A DNA stretch of 64,000 nt from the NCBI RefSeq assembly GCF_005144885.1, contig NZ_CP039690.1, forward strand, positions 2,741,001-2,805,000. Direction: 5' to 3'. Every line of letters starts with the position of its first letter. The stretch's first letter is position 1. The notes under the pieces are model-generated. The model was not told the origin of the DNA and searched no databases. It worked only from the letters and a program-made list of their open reading frames with translations. The position numbers and the translations under genes were made by a program. Below, in pieces: positions 16,489 to 25,195 of the stretch. Source of the stretch: Phreatobacter stygius (lineage in GTDB: Bacteria; Pseudomonadota; Alphaproteobacteria; Rhizobiales; Phreatobacteraceae).

Positions 16489-17841
16489 TCAGGGCAAGGC
16501 GATGTCGACCTTCAGTCCGCCGAGCGCCGAGCGGCCGAGCGTCAGGTCGCCGCCATAGGCCTCGACCAGGTCCTTGACGATGGCGAGGCCGAAGCCCGAG
16601 CCTTCGACCTGTTCGTCGAGGCGCCGGCCACGCTCGATCTCGAAGCTGGGATCGTCGTCCGGCAGCCCCGGACCATCGTCCTCCACGGTGATGCGGATGC
16701 CGCCGCCGGCAACCTCTTCCGCCGCGATCTGCACCCGTCCGCGGGTCCATTTGCGCGCATTGTCGATGACATTGCCCAGCACCTCGGTCAGGTCGGTCTC
16801 ATCCATCGGCGCCGCGGCACTGGCCGGCACCTTGACCTCGAAGGCGATCGGATGGGTGCTCGGCAGGACCGCCAGCGCCTTGGTCAGTGCCGCCGCCACC
16901 GGGGCGACCGGGGTCGGATGGCTGCGCCGGAAGGCCCGCACGCCGGCGCGTGCGCGGACCAGTTCGCGGGTGACGTGCCGGCTCATGCGCTGGATCTCGC
17001 CGTCGATCTCGGTTGCCGCGTCCATCTGGCCGGTCTCGCGCAGGTGCCGTGCGGTCGAGCTCAGCACCGCGAGCGGCGTCTTCAGGCCGTGCGCGAGGTC
17101 GCCGGCGCGGGCGCGCGCCGTCACCAGATCGGCATTGCGCGCCTGCAGCAGTGCGTTGAGGTCGTCGACCAGCGGCCGGACCTCGTCGGGAAAGGCGCCC
17201 TCGACCGTGGTCCGGCGGCCATGGTGCACCTCGATCAGTGCCGCGCGCAGCGCTCTGAGCGGCGCCAGGCTGGCGCGGGTGGCAAACCACAGCGCGGCGA
17301 CGAGCGCCAGGCCGAGCGCGGCCAGCGAGGAGGCGGCGAACTGGATGAAGGCGGTGCGTGCCTCGTCGAGTTCGCCCTGGTCGAGGCCGACCGCGATCCG
17401 GGCGATGGTTGGCGTCGAGCCGCCGGGCACCACCACCCGGCGCTCGAGCACGAACATGCGCCGGCCTTCGGGAGCCGGCCTTTCATAGATCGCGACATCG
17501 TTGCCGGTCGGCGGTTGCGGCCGCCAGTCGATGGCGAAATCGAGCAGCGACCGGGACTTCAGTTCGGCCGCCTGGCCCCGGCCCGCCTGCCAGTAATAGC
17601 CGCCATAAGGCGTGCGGAAGCGCGGGTCGGACAGCTCGACATCGATGACCAGCCGGCCGTCGGCGGCAATCCGCGCATGGGCGGCCAGTGTCCTCAGGTC
17701 GTCACCCACTTCGGCCACGGCCCGGGCGCGGATATTGCCGTCGAAGATGAAGGTCAGCACGAAGCCGGCGAGCACCAGGGCAACCGTGATGGCGCCCGCG
17801 GCCAGGATGGTGAAGCGCGCCCGCAGCGAACTCGGGATCAC
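16489..17841 (-). CDS. Sensor histidine kinase (PhoQ-like)
   Basis: A 450-residue membrane sensor kinase. Transmembrane helices are at about 12-33 and 170-188, flanking a periplasmic domain of about 135 residues (DDLRTLAAHARIAADG through to FIQFAAS). A HAMP-like segment precedes the phospho-acceptor box GDLAHGLKTPLAVL with His251. The catalytic domain shows N-box LGNVIDNARKWT, G1 VEDDGPGLPDDD and G2 GSGFGLAIVKDLVEAYGG. A GTG start at 17841 overlaps the response-regulator stop (GTGA); a longer frame upstream is inside that gene. It phosphorylates the regulator at 17838-18512. The domain pattern resembles PhoQ-type kinases; whether it senses divalent cations is not shown. Confidence 0.9.
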   Translation of the reverse strand: MIPSSLRARFTILAAGAITVALVLAGFVLTFIFDGNIRARAVAEVGDDLRTLAAHARIAADGRLVIDVELSDPRFRTPYGGYYWQAGRGQAAELKSRSLLDFAIDWRPQPPTGNDVAIYERPAPEGRRMFVLERRVVVPGGSTPTIARIAVGLDQGELDEARTAFIQFAASSLAALGLALVAALWFATRASLAPLRALRAALIEVHHGRRTTVEGAFPDEVRPLVDDLNALLQARNADLVTARARAGDLAHGLKTPLAVLSSTARHLRETGQMDAATEIDGEIQRMSRHVTRELVRARAGVRAFRRSHPTPVAPVAAALTKALAVLPSTHPIAFEVKVPASAAAPMDETDLTEVLGNVIDNARKWTRGRVQIAAEEVAGGGIRITVEDDGPGLPDDDPSFEIERGRRLDEQVEGSGFGLAIVKDLVEAYGGDLTLGRSALGGLKVDIALP

Positions 17842-18512
17842 GAGGCGGCACCCTCCGTCGGGGTGACGCAATAGCCGTGGCCGCGACGGGTCTCGATGAC
17901 CGGTATGCCGAGCTTCTTGCGCAGCCGCGCGATCAGCACCTCGATGGCGTTGGAGTCATGCTCTTTGTCCTGGTCGTAGATATGCGCGCCAAGCTCGCTC
18001 TGTGAGACGACGCGGCCGTTCTGCAGGATGAGATAGGTCAGGAGCCGGTATTCCAGCGGCGTCAGCGCAACGGCGCGGCCATCGACGGAGACGTCCTTCT
18101 TGCGGGTGTCGACCTCGACCGGACCGACCGCCAGGATCGACGAGGCATGGCCGCCGGCGCGCCGGGTCAGCGCACGCACCCGCGCCACCAGTTCCTCCAT
18201 GTGGAACGGTTTGGTCAGGTAGTCGTCGGCGCCGGAATCGATGCCCTCGACCTTTTCCCGCCAGCCGTCGCGGGCGGTCAGCAGCAGCACCGGCATGCGC
18301 CGCCCGGCAGCGCGCCATTTGCGCAGCACCGTCAGCCCATCCATGACCGGCAAGCCGAGATCGAGCACGACGATGTCGAAATCCTCGCTGTCGGCCCGGA
18401 ACCAACCATCCTCGCCGTCGCCGCTGGTTTCGACGATGAAGCCGGCGGCCGACAAGGCCGCGGTCACGTCGGCCGCAATCCGCCTTTCGTCTTCGATCAC
18501 GAGTACGCGCAA
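17838..18512 (-). CDS. OmpR/PhoB-family response regulator
   Basis: A 224-residue response regulator: receiver domain with DE at 8-9, phospho-acceptor Asp51 in IVVLDLGLPVMDGL, conserved Thr/Lys (LLLTARD, LTKPFHMEELVAR); and a winged-helix DNA-binding domain from about 125 (VALTPLEYRLLTYLILQNGRVVSQSELGAHIYDQ, SNAIEVLIARLRKKLG, ETRRGHGYCV). It is in an operon with the downstream kinase and overlaps it by four bases. The EHDSNAIEVLIARLRKK segment is typical of PhoP-type regulators. Its genes are divergent from nothing obvious, so autoregulation or distant targets are likely. Confidence 0.92.
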   Translation of the reverse strand: MRVLVIEDERRIAADVTAALSAAGFIVETSGDGEDGWFRADSEDFDIVVLDLGLPVMDGLTVLRKWRAAGRRMPVLLLTARDGWREKVEGIDSGADDYLTKPFHMEELVARVRALTRRAGGHASSILAVGPVEVDTRKKDVSVDGRAVALTPLEYRLLTYLILQNGRVVSQSELGAHIYDQDKEHDSNAIEVLIARLRKKLGIPVIETRRGHGYCVTPTEGAAS

Positions 18513-18705
18513 TGCCGCTGCCCTTCACGATGGCCGGCCGGCCGGATCCGATTGTTCCGGCCAAGGTCCGGCGGTCGGAGCGAGGTCTGTCCCACGCGCC
18601 GGACCTGCTCCATCTGACAATGAAACATGGCGACACTGTCAATTGGCTTTCAAGCGCGGGCAACCACGGGGGCCCGGGCCGTTCCATGCGGCGGCGCGTT
18701 TGGCG

Positions 18706-18903
18706 CTACGCGGCCCGGTGCCTGCGCGGCCGCTCCTGCAGGTGCCGCGAGACGGCCAGGTGGGCGTCCCGTACGTTCGGAAACAGGCTGCCATCCAGGC
18801 CGCCGAAACGGCTGGTCGCGGAGAAGAACCGGAAGCCCGCGCCATCGCGGCCGACCAGGCCGGCGGTCTCCTCGCCGATTTCGATCACATGGGCGTTCGA
18901 CAT
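18706..18903 (-). CDS. Small conserved hypothetical protein
   Basis: A 65-residue protein starting MSNAHVIEIGEETAGLVGRD and continuing with FRFFSATSRFGGLDGSLF and a basic helical tail (AHLAVSRHLQERPRRH). The sequence pattern of short beta strands followed by an amphipathic basic helix is one I associate with small, widespread alphaproteobacterial proteins of unknown function, but no named family is assigned. Start at 18903 (ATGTCGAAC) is preferred over an in-frame ATG 12 bases upstream. It is a lone gene between the two-component system and the sulfate operon. Confidence 0.55.
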   Translation of the reverse strand: MSNAHVIEIGEETAGLVGRDGAGFRFFSATSRFGGLDGSLFPNVRDAHLAVSRHLQERPRRHRAA

Positions 18904-19543
18904 GACAATCGCCATCGGCCGCGCCGACGTCCCCTGTTTGCTGTGACGGAATGCGGTTAGGCTGCCCCACGGCCTGCCGACGGGTCATGGCGAGCAAAGC
19001 GGCTGCCGGCGGGACTGGCGATCAGGTGCCGGCGCCGGAACCCACGACATGACATCGTGGCGGTTTGGCAAGCGCCGAGCAGTGCAGGGTCTTGTCTTCA
19101 AAGGCTGTGATCGAGGACTACACGAGACAATTCTATACTTGAACAATAGTCGGATCGTCGTCAACGAAATCGTGGTTCGAAGTTCAACCGGAAATTGAAA
19201 CGGGGATCATGATATTTGAGGCCCGCGGAGAGGAATTTTCCTCTTGGCCTGTGCCAAATTGGCAATGAGAAAAGAATATTCTTAGTCGACCAAAAACGGC
19301 GACCGCGGGCGGCGGCCTCCGCGACACCCTGACGCCCTTGTCCGCCGCCTATCGGCGAGAGTAAAAAGACCTCTCGGCGCGCAAGCATGCTATAATGAAA
19401 TTCTCTGGATCTGTTGTATCGCAATAGACGCCTTCTTTTCTGCGTTTATGACCTTGAACTGACAGTCATCTTCGTTCTTTCTCTTCGTTGAGACGGCCTT
19501 GGCCACCCAGGCCGCGCTGAGCATTTCGACATCGGAGACTGAC
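18904..19543. other. Long gene-free region upstream of the sulfate operon
   Basis: About 640 bases with no supported gene. The part from about 19100 to 19500 is clearly more AT-rich than the surroundings. It contains two perfect palindromes: AGAGGAA-TT-TTCCTCT at 19229-19244 and AAGAATATTCTT at 19272-19283. These could be operators of the cys operon promoter. A TTG-started frame from 19499 reads into cysP but the ATG at 19544 is a better start. Confidence 0.5.
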
Positions 19544-20623
19544 ATGCTGTTGAGCTTGCGATCGACGCGCACCCGCGATCTCGCCGGCGTCGTTCTCGCC
19601 TTCGGCTTCGTGCTGGCAACCACGCTTTATGTGCGCGCCCAGACGCCGGCACAGCCAGCCCCGGCCGCGGCCGCGGTGACCTTGATCAACGTTTCCTACG
19701 ACCCGACGCGCGAGCTCTACCGCGTCATCAACGAGGCTTTTGCCAAGGACTGGCAGGCCCGCGCGGGCCAGCGCGTCACCATTCGCACGTCCCATGGCGG
19801 TTCGGGCCGGCAGGCCCGCTCGGTCATTGACGGCCTGGACGCCGATGTCGTGACCCTGGCGCTGGCCGGCGATATCGACGCGATCGCCCGTGAATCCCGC
19901 CGCTTGCCCGACAATTGGCAGTCCCGGCTGCCGAACAACGCCTCGCCCTATACCTCGACCATCGTGTTCCTGGTGCGCAAGGGCAACCCGAAGGCCATCC
20001 GCGACTGGGACGATCTGGCGAGACCCGGCGTCTCGGTGATCACGCCGAACCCGAAAACCTCGGGCGGCGCGCGCTGGAACTACCTGGCCGCCTGGGCTTA
20101 TGAGCTTGCCCGCACCAATGGCGACCAGGCCGCCGCCAAGCGCCTGGTCGAGGCCATCTTCCGCAATGTGCCGGTGCTCGACACCGGCGCGCGCGGCTCG
20201 ACCACGACCTTTGTCCAGCGCGGCCTCGGCGACGTGCTGATCGCCTGGGAGAACGAGGCCTATCTGTCGCTGCAGGAGTTTGGCGCGGACAAGTTCGACA
20301 TCGTCAATCCGAGCGTCTCGATCCTGGCCGAACCGCCGGTCTCGCTGGTCGACCAGGTGGTCGACCGCCGCGGCACGCGCGCCGTCGCCCAGGCCTATCT
20401 CGAATTCCTCTACACGCCGGCCGCCCAGGCGATCATCGCGCGCAACTTCTACCGCCCGGTCCATCCCCAGCATGCCGACCAGGCCGACATCGCGCGCTTT
20501 CAGCCGATCAAGCTGGTGACCATCGATCAGGTCTTCGGCGGCTGGGCCAAGGCCCATGCCGACCATTTCGCCGATGGCGCCACCTTCGACCAGATCTACC
20601 GGCCCGGAGCCGCGACGAGATGA
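19544..20623 (+). CDS. cysP: Sulfate ABC transporter, periplasmic binding protein
   Basis: A 359-residue sulfate/thiosulfate-binding protein. The N-terminal signal segment is [23 protein letters not shown]. Family motifs are [89 protein letters not shown], and [10 protein letters not shown]. It delivers sulfate to CysT/CysW/CysA. Start at 19544 fits the signal peptide; upstream TTG at 19499 would add 15 residues. The stop overlaps the cysT start (ATGA). The symbol could equally be sbp, since the two families cannot be separated by eye. Confidence 0.94.
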   Translation: MLLSLRSTRTRDLAGVVLAFGFVLATTLYVRAQTPAQPAPAAAAVTLINVSYDPTRELYRVINEAFAKDWQARAGQRVTIRTSHGGSGRQARSVIDGLDADVVTLALAGDIDAIARESRRLPDNWQSRLPNNASPYTSTIVFLVRKGNPKAIRDWDDLARPGVSVITPNPKTSGGARWNYLAAWAYELARTNGDQAAAKRLVEAIFRNVPVLDTGARGSTTTFVQRGLGDVLIAWENEAYLSLQEFGADKFDIVNPSVSILAEPPVSLVDQVVDRRGTRAVAQAYLEFLYTPAAQAIIARNFYRPVHPQHADQADIARFQPIKLVTIDQVFGGWAKAHADHFADGATFDQIYRPGAATR

Positions 20624-21480
20624 CCGCGACCGCCCTTCCAGCGGGAGCCTTCCAATTGCGGAAGCCGAGTGCCTTGCCCGGCTTCGGTTTGACGCTCGGA
20701 TTCACCCTCACCTACCTGTCGCTCATCGTCCTCATTCCGCTCGGCGTGCTGATCTGGCGTGCCAGCGGCCTGGGGTTTGAGGGCATCTGGCACGTCGCCT
20801 CGTCGCCGCGCGTGCTGGCGGCGCTCCAGACCAGCTTCGTCATCTCGTTTGCCGCCGCGGCCCTGAACGCGGGTTTTGGCCTGATCGTCGCCTGGGTGCT
20901 GACGCGCTATTCGTTCCCCGGTCGCGCCGTGCTCGATGCCATTGTCGACCTGCCTTTCGCGCTGCCGACCGCGGTTGCCGGCATTGCGCTCGCCGCGCTT
21001 TACGCGCCGAATGGCTGGGTTGGCGCCTGGCTCGATCCCCTCGGCATCAAGGTCGCCTATACCCCGCTCGGCATTTTTGTCGCGCTGGTCTTCATTGGAC
21101 TGCCCTTTGTCGTCCGCACCGTCCAGCCGGTGCTGGCCGATCTCGACCGCGAGATCGAGGAGGCCTCGGCGACGCTCGGCGCCAATCGCCGGCAGACCAT
21201 CCTGCGGGTCATTCTTCCGCCGCTGCTGCCCTCGGTGCTGACCGGCTTCGCGCTGGCCTTTGCCCGTGCCGTCGGCGAATACGGCTCGGTCATCTTCATT
21301 GCCGGCAACATGCCGTTCCGCTCGGAGATCGCTCCGCTCCTGATCGTCGTCCAGCTCGAGGAATTCAACTACGCCGGCGCGACCGCCATCGCGACCATCA
21401 TGCTGGCGATTTCCTTCGTGGCGCTGCTGGCGATCAACCTCTTGCAGTCGTTCAGCCGGCGGAGGTTCGGTCATGTCTGA
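20620..21480 (+). CDS. cysT: Sulfate ABC transporter permease CysT (CysU)
   Basis: A 286-residue permease with about six membrane helices ([96 protein letters not shown]). The coupling loop is [31 protein letters not shown]. It pairs with CysW in the inner membrane to form the sulfate channel. ATG overlaps the cysP stop, and its end overlaps cysW by eight bases, so translation is coupled. Confidence 0.95.
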   Translation: MTATALPAGAFQLRKPSALPGFGLTLGFTLTYLSLIVLIPLGVLIWRASGLGFEGIWHVASSPRVLAALQTSFVISFAAAALNAGFGLIVAWVLTRYSFPGRAVLDAIVDLPFALPTAVAGIALAALYAPNGWVGAWLDPLGIKVAYTPLGIFVALVFIGLPFVVRTVQPVLADLDREIEEASATLGANRRQTILRVILPPLLPSVLTGFALAFARAVGEYGSVIFIAGNMPFRSEIAPLLIVVQLEEFNYAGATAIATIMLAISFVALLAINLLQSFSRRRFGHV

Positions 21481-22354
21481 CCTCACCACCTCCGATCTCG
21501 GCACCACGCGCCCGTCCGCAGCCGCGACCGGCGAGGGCCTGGCGACGCGCATCGTGCTGATCACCCTGGCCGTCGCCTTCCTGGCGCTGTTCGTCCTGCT
21601 GCCGCTGTTCGCGGTCTTCGCCGAGGCGTTCCGGCGCGGCGCCGGGGCCTTCTTCCAGGCCTTTCGCGACGAGGACACGCTGTCGGCGATCGAGCTCACC
21701 TTGACGGTCGCGGCGATCGCCGTGCCGGCCAACCTGATCTTCGGCATCGCCGCTGCCTGGGCCGTGGCCAAGTTCGAATTCCCGGGCAAGAGCCTGCTGG
21801 TGACGCTGATCGACCTGCCCTTCTCGGTGTCGCCGGTCGTCTCGGGCCTGATCTATGTGCTGCTGTTCGGGGCCCAGGGCCTGTTTGGCAAAACCCTCGA
21901 CGCCCACGACTTCAAGATCATCTTTGCCGTGCCGGGCATCGTGCTGGCGACCATTTTCGTCACCTTCCCGTTCATCGCCCGCGAACTCATCCCGCTGATG
22001 CAGGAGCAGGGCACCAGCGAGGAGGAAGCCGCCCTGACGCTTGGTGCATCGGGCTTGCGGACCTTCCTCACCATCACCTTGCCGAACGTCAAATGGGCGC
22101 TGCTCTACGGCGTGCTGCTCTGCAACGCCCGCGCCATGGGCGAGTTCGGCGCCGTCTCGGTCGTGTCGGGCCATATCCGTGGCCTTACCAACACCATGCC
22201 TCTCCACGTGGAGATACTCTACAATGAGTACAACTTTGTCGCTGCCTTCGCAGTCGCTTCGCTTCTCGCCGGGCTCGCCCTTGTCACGCTTTTCGCCAAA
22301 TCCATCCTCGAATGGCGTTACGGAGACGCTCTCGCCGGCACGCGTGGGCACTGA
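21473..22354 (+). CDS. cysW: Sulfate ABC transporter permease CysW
   Basis: A 293-residue permease. Hydrophobic segments include [84 protein letters not shown] and [16 protein letters not shown]. The coupling loop [31 protein letters not shown] carries the EAA motif. The C-terminal [20 protein letters not shown] segment is typical of CysW. It overlaps cysT by eight bases and is followed four bases later by the probable cysA GTG. Confidence 0.95.
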   Translation: MSDLTTSDLGTTRPSAAATGEGLATRIVLITLAVAFLALFVLLPLFAVFAEAFRRGAGAFFQAFRDEDTLSAIELTLTVAAIAVPANLIFGIAAAWAVAKFEFPGKSLLVTLIDLPFSVSPVVSGLIYVLLFGAQGLFGKTLDAHDFKIIFAVPGIVLATIFVTFPFIARELIPLMQEQGTSEEEAALTLGASGLRTFLTITLPNVKWALLYGVLLCNARAMGEFGAVSVVSGHIRGLTNTMPLHVEILYNEYNFVAAFAVASLLAGLALVTLFAKSILEWRYGDALAGTRGH

Positions 22355-22358
22355 GGGT

Positions 22359-23417
22359 GTGCATGCGGTCGCCATTCGCGCGCAGGGGCTGATCAAGGCT
22401 TTTGGCGGCGGCGCTGCGGCGCTCGCCGGCATCGACCTCGACGTCCGGCCGGGCGAACTTCTGGCGCTGCTCGGGCCGTCCGGCTCGGGCAAGACCACCT
22501 TGCTGCGCGTGGTGGCGGGGCTCGAACATGCCAATGCCGGCCGCATCCTGTTCGACGAGGAGGATGCCACCGCCCTGCCGGTCCAGGCGCGCAATGTCGG
22601 CTTCGTGTTCCAGCACTATGCCTTGTTCCGCCATCTCAACGTCGCCGACAATATTGCCTATGGCCTGAGGGTTCGCCCGCGCGCCACCCGGCCGGCGCGC
22701 GCCGAGATCCGCCGGCGTGTCGGCGAACTGCTCGATCTGGTCCAGCTTTCCGGCCTTGAAAAGCGCTTTCCCAACCAGCTGTCCGGCGGCCAGCGCCAGC
22801 GTGTCGCGCTCGCCCGCGCGCTTGCCGTCGATCCCAAGGTGCTGCTGCTCGACGAGCCGTTCGGCGCGCTCGACGCCCAGGTGCGCCGGGATCTGCGCCG
22901 CTGGCTGCGCGAAATCCACGACCGCACCGGCCACACCACCTTGTTCGTCACCCACGACCAGGACGAAGCGCTCGAACTGGCCGACCGGGTCGCCATCCTG
23001 AACAAGGGCAAGCTGGAGCAGATCGGCACGCCGGACGAGATCTACGATCATCCGGCGACCGCCTTCGTGGCCGGCTTCATCGGCGAGGCGGTCAGGCTGG
23101 CGGTCGAGGTGCGCGACGGAGCGGTGCGGATCGGCGAGGTCGGCATCATCTCGGCGCCGATCGGTACGCCATCCGGCCCGGCCGAGCTGTTCGTCCGGCC
23201 GGACGATCTGACGATCGCCGCCGCGGGCATTCCGGCGATCAAGGCGCGCGTCGTCGGCATCCGCCGATCCGGCCCGGCGCGCCGGGTCGATATTCACCTC
23301 GCCGAGGGTCAGCCGCCGGTCGAGATCGAGGTGGGGACGGAGACACGTGTCGAAAAGGGCGAGTGGATCTCGGTCACGCTGAAGACAGTGCGTCTTTTTC
23401 CTGTCGCCAGCGTGTGA
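22359..23417 (+). CDS. cysA: Sulfate/thiosulfate ABC transporter ATP-binding protein
   Basis: A 352-residue ATPase with Walker [10 protein letters not shown] at 39-47, Q-loop [14 protein letters not shown], signature [14 protein letters not shown], Walker [12 protein letters not shown] and switch VTHDQDEAL, then a C-terminal regulatory TOBE-like domain ([29 protein letters not shown]). No ATG is available; the GTG at 22359, five bases after the cysW stop, begins the protein at [16 protein letters not shown]. An in-frame GTG at 22344 is a less likely alternative because it lies inside cysW with no better ribosome site. It energises sulfate import with CysP, CysT and CysW. Confidence 0.93.
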   Translation: MHAVAIRAQGLIKAFGGGAAALAGIDLDVRPGELLALLGPSGSGKTTLLRVVAGLEHANAGRILFDEEDATALPVQARNVGFVFQHYALFRHLNVADNIAYGLRVRPRATRPARAEIRRRVGELLDLVQLSGLEKRFPNQLSGGQRQRVALARALAVDPKVLLLDEPFGALDAQVRRDLRRWLREIHDRTGHTTLFVTHDQDEALELADRVAILNKGKLEQIGTPDEIYDHPATAFVAGFIGEAVRLAVEVRDGAVRIGEVGIISAPIGTPSGPAELFVRPDDLTIAAAGIPAIKARVVGIRRSGPARRVDIHLAEGQPPVEIEVGTETRVEKGEWISVTLKTVRLFPVASV

Positions 23418-23426
23418 GGTCGTCCC

Positions 23427-24845
23427 GTGTCGCGTTTTAAGTTCTTCCCGATCTCTTATGACGTCGCATCGCGTTTTGTCGTGGTGGCCGGCAATGGCGA
23501 GCAAGCCCTGCAGAAGCTCCGGCTGCTGGTGCGCACCGAGGCGCGCCTGGTGCTCTGCGCGCCGGCGCCGTCGGCCGAACTCGCGGCTTTTGCCGTCGAA
23601 CACGGCATCGAGCATGTGACGGCCGAACCGGACGCTCGCCGCCTCGCCAGTGCCGCGCTGCTGTTCGTCGCGACCGGCGATGCCGTCGACGACGCCCGGC
23701 TGGCGCTGACCGGTCGTGCCGCCGGCGTGCCGGTCAATGTCGTCGACCGGCCGCAGATTTCCGATTTCGCCGTGCCGGCCATCGTCGACCGCGCGCCCAT
23801 CGCCATTGCGATTTCCACCGATGGTCACGCGCCGGTGCTGGCGCAGAAGGTTCGCGCCGCCATCGAGGCGCTGTTGCCGCCGGCCTTCGGCCGTCTCGGC
23901 GATCTCGCCGCAGCCATTCGTGAAACGGTCAATGCCCGGCTCCACGATGCCGGCCGGCGGCGCCATTTCTGGACCCGCCTGTTCGACGGGCGCGCCGCTG
24001 CCGTCGCCTTGACAGGCGAGGTCGAGCGGGCCGCGATCATTGCGATCAATGCGCTTGACGGCGCGCGCGCCGAGGCCGCGCCGCCGGGCAAGGTGTTTCT
24101 GGTTGGTGCCGGCCCCGGCGCGGAGGACCTGTTGACGCTGCGCGCCCATCGGCTGCTGCAGACCGCCGACGTGATCGTTCACGACGCGCTGGTGCCCGAG
24201 GCGGTGATCGCCATGGGCCGGCGCGATGCCGAGCGTATCTCCGTCGGCAAGCGCAAGGGTCGCCACTCGGTGGGTCAGGCCGAGATCGACGCGCTGCTGG
24301 TCAGCCTCGGTTCCGAGGGCAAGCAGGTGGTCCGCCTGAAGGCCGGCGACCCCATGGTGTTCGGCCGCGCCGGCGAGGAGGTCGCGGCTCTGCGCGCCGC
24401 CGGCATCGCTTACGAAATCGTGCCGGGCATCACCGCAGCCCTTGCCGCGGCCGCCGACGCCGCCATTCCGCTGACGCTCCGCGGTGTCGCCTCGCAGCTG
24501 ATCATTGCCACCGGCCATGGGGCCGAGGGTTCCGAGCCGGAAGGCTGGGAAAAGCTCGCGGCCGATGGCGCAACCGTTGCCGTCTACATGGGCAAGTCGG
24601 TCGCCGATCGCATTGTCGCCCGTCTCGCCGCCGCCGGCCTTGCCGGCGCGACGCCGGTGGTGGCGGTCGAGAATGCCGGCCGTGCCGGGCGCCGCCTGTT
24701 TGCCGGGACGCTCGCCGAACTGGCGCGGCTCGCCGCCCGCGACGACCTCGCCGGTCCGGTGCTCATCATGATCGGCCAGGCGGTCGCCCATGGCGATCTC
24801 GCCGATGCCGAACCCTTCGTCACGCCGCTCGCCGCGGCCGCCTGA
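23427..24845 (+). CDS. cysG: Siroheme synthase (dehydrogenase/ferrochelatase plus uroporphyrinogen III methyltransferase)
   Basis: A 472-residue bifunctional enzyme that makes siroheme, the cofactor of the sulfite reductase encoded two genes downstream. The N-terminal precorrin-2 dehydrogenase/ferrochelatase part shows FVVVAGNGEQALQKLRLL (NAD-binding) and NVVDRPQISDFAVPAIVDR. The C-terminal methyltransferase from about residue 220 shows VFLVGAGPGAEDLLTLRAHRLL, DVIVHDALVP, VRLKAGDPMVFGRAGEEVAAL and YEIVPGITAALAAAADA. Length and architecture match CysG. It lies nine bases after cysA. Confidence 0.95.
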   Translation: MSRFKFFPISYDVASRFVVVAGNGEQALQKLRLLVRTEARLVLCAPAPSAELAAFAVEHGIEHVTAEPDARRLASAALLFVATGDAVDDARLALTGRAAGVPVNVVDRPQISDFAVPAIVDRAPIAIAISTDGHAPVLAQKVRAAIEALLPPAFGRLGDLAAAIRETVNARLHDAGRRRHFWTRLFDGRAAAVALTGEVERAAIIAINALDGARAEAAPPGKVFLVGAGPGAEDLLTLRAHRLLQTADVIVHDALVPEAVIAMGRRDAERISVGKRKGRHSVGQAEIDALLVSLGSEGKQVVRLKAGDPMVFGRAGEEVAALRAAGIAYEIVPGITAALAAAADAAIPLTLRGVASQLIIATGHGAEGSEPEGWEKLAADGATVAVYMGKSVADRIVARLAAAGLAGATPVVAVENAGRAGRRLFAGTLAELARLAARDDLAGPVLIMIGQAVAHGDLADAEPFVTPLAAAA

Positions 24846-24854
24846 GAGCTCACC

Positions 24855-25181
24855 ATGTCGCAACCCGTCAAGGCGCCCAAAGTCTTCAAGCCGGTGGTGG
24901 TCACCGCCAATGAACTCGCCTCCGGCGCCGTGGTGTTCCGTCACGCCGACGGCAGCTGGTCGATCGATGTCGGCAAGGCCGAGATCGCCGAGACCCGCGA
25001 GGCGGGCGACGACCTCCTGGCCCGTGCCCAGGCCGACCAGGACGCCTGCGTCGTTGTCGAGCCGGTGCTGATCGAGATCGTCCGCGAGGGCGGTTTCGTC
25101 CGGCCGGCATCCTTGCGCGAACTGATCCGCGCCAGTGGGCCGACGGTGGCGCTGCCCTCCGACGCCTACGCCCATCTCTGA
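24855..25181 (+). CDS. DUF2849 family protein in the sulfite-reductase operon
   Basis: A 108-residue cytoplasmic protein with the DUF2849 pattern: VVTANELASGAVVFRHADGSW near the start, then a beta/helix core and a C-terminal ASLRELIRASGPTVALPSDA. In alphaproteobacteria this family lies immediately upstream of the siroheme sulfite/nitrite reductase, as here (14 bases before cysI), so a role in assembly of, or electron delivery to, the reductase is plausible but unproven. No metal-binding cysteine motif is present (only one Cys), so it is not itself a ferredoxin. Confidence 0.85.
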   Translation: MSQPVKAPKVFKPVVVTANELASGAVVFRHADGSWSIDVGKAEIAETREAGDDLLARAQADQDACVVVEPVLIEIVREGGFVRPASLRELIRASGPTVALPSDAYAHL

Positions 25182-25195
25182 CGTTCGAGGCCGCC

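Noticed and set aside
22284-25175. A 963-codon open frame on the minus strand opposite cysA, cysG and DUF2849
   Set aside because: It is antisense to well-supported genes; the protein has no recognisable domain and reflects high-GC third-position bias on the opposite strand.
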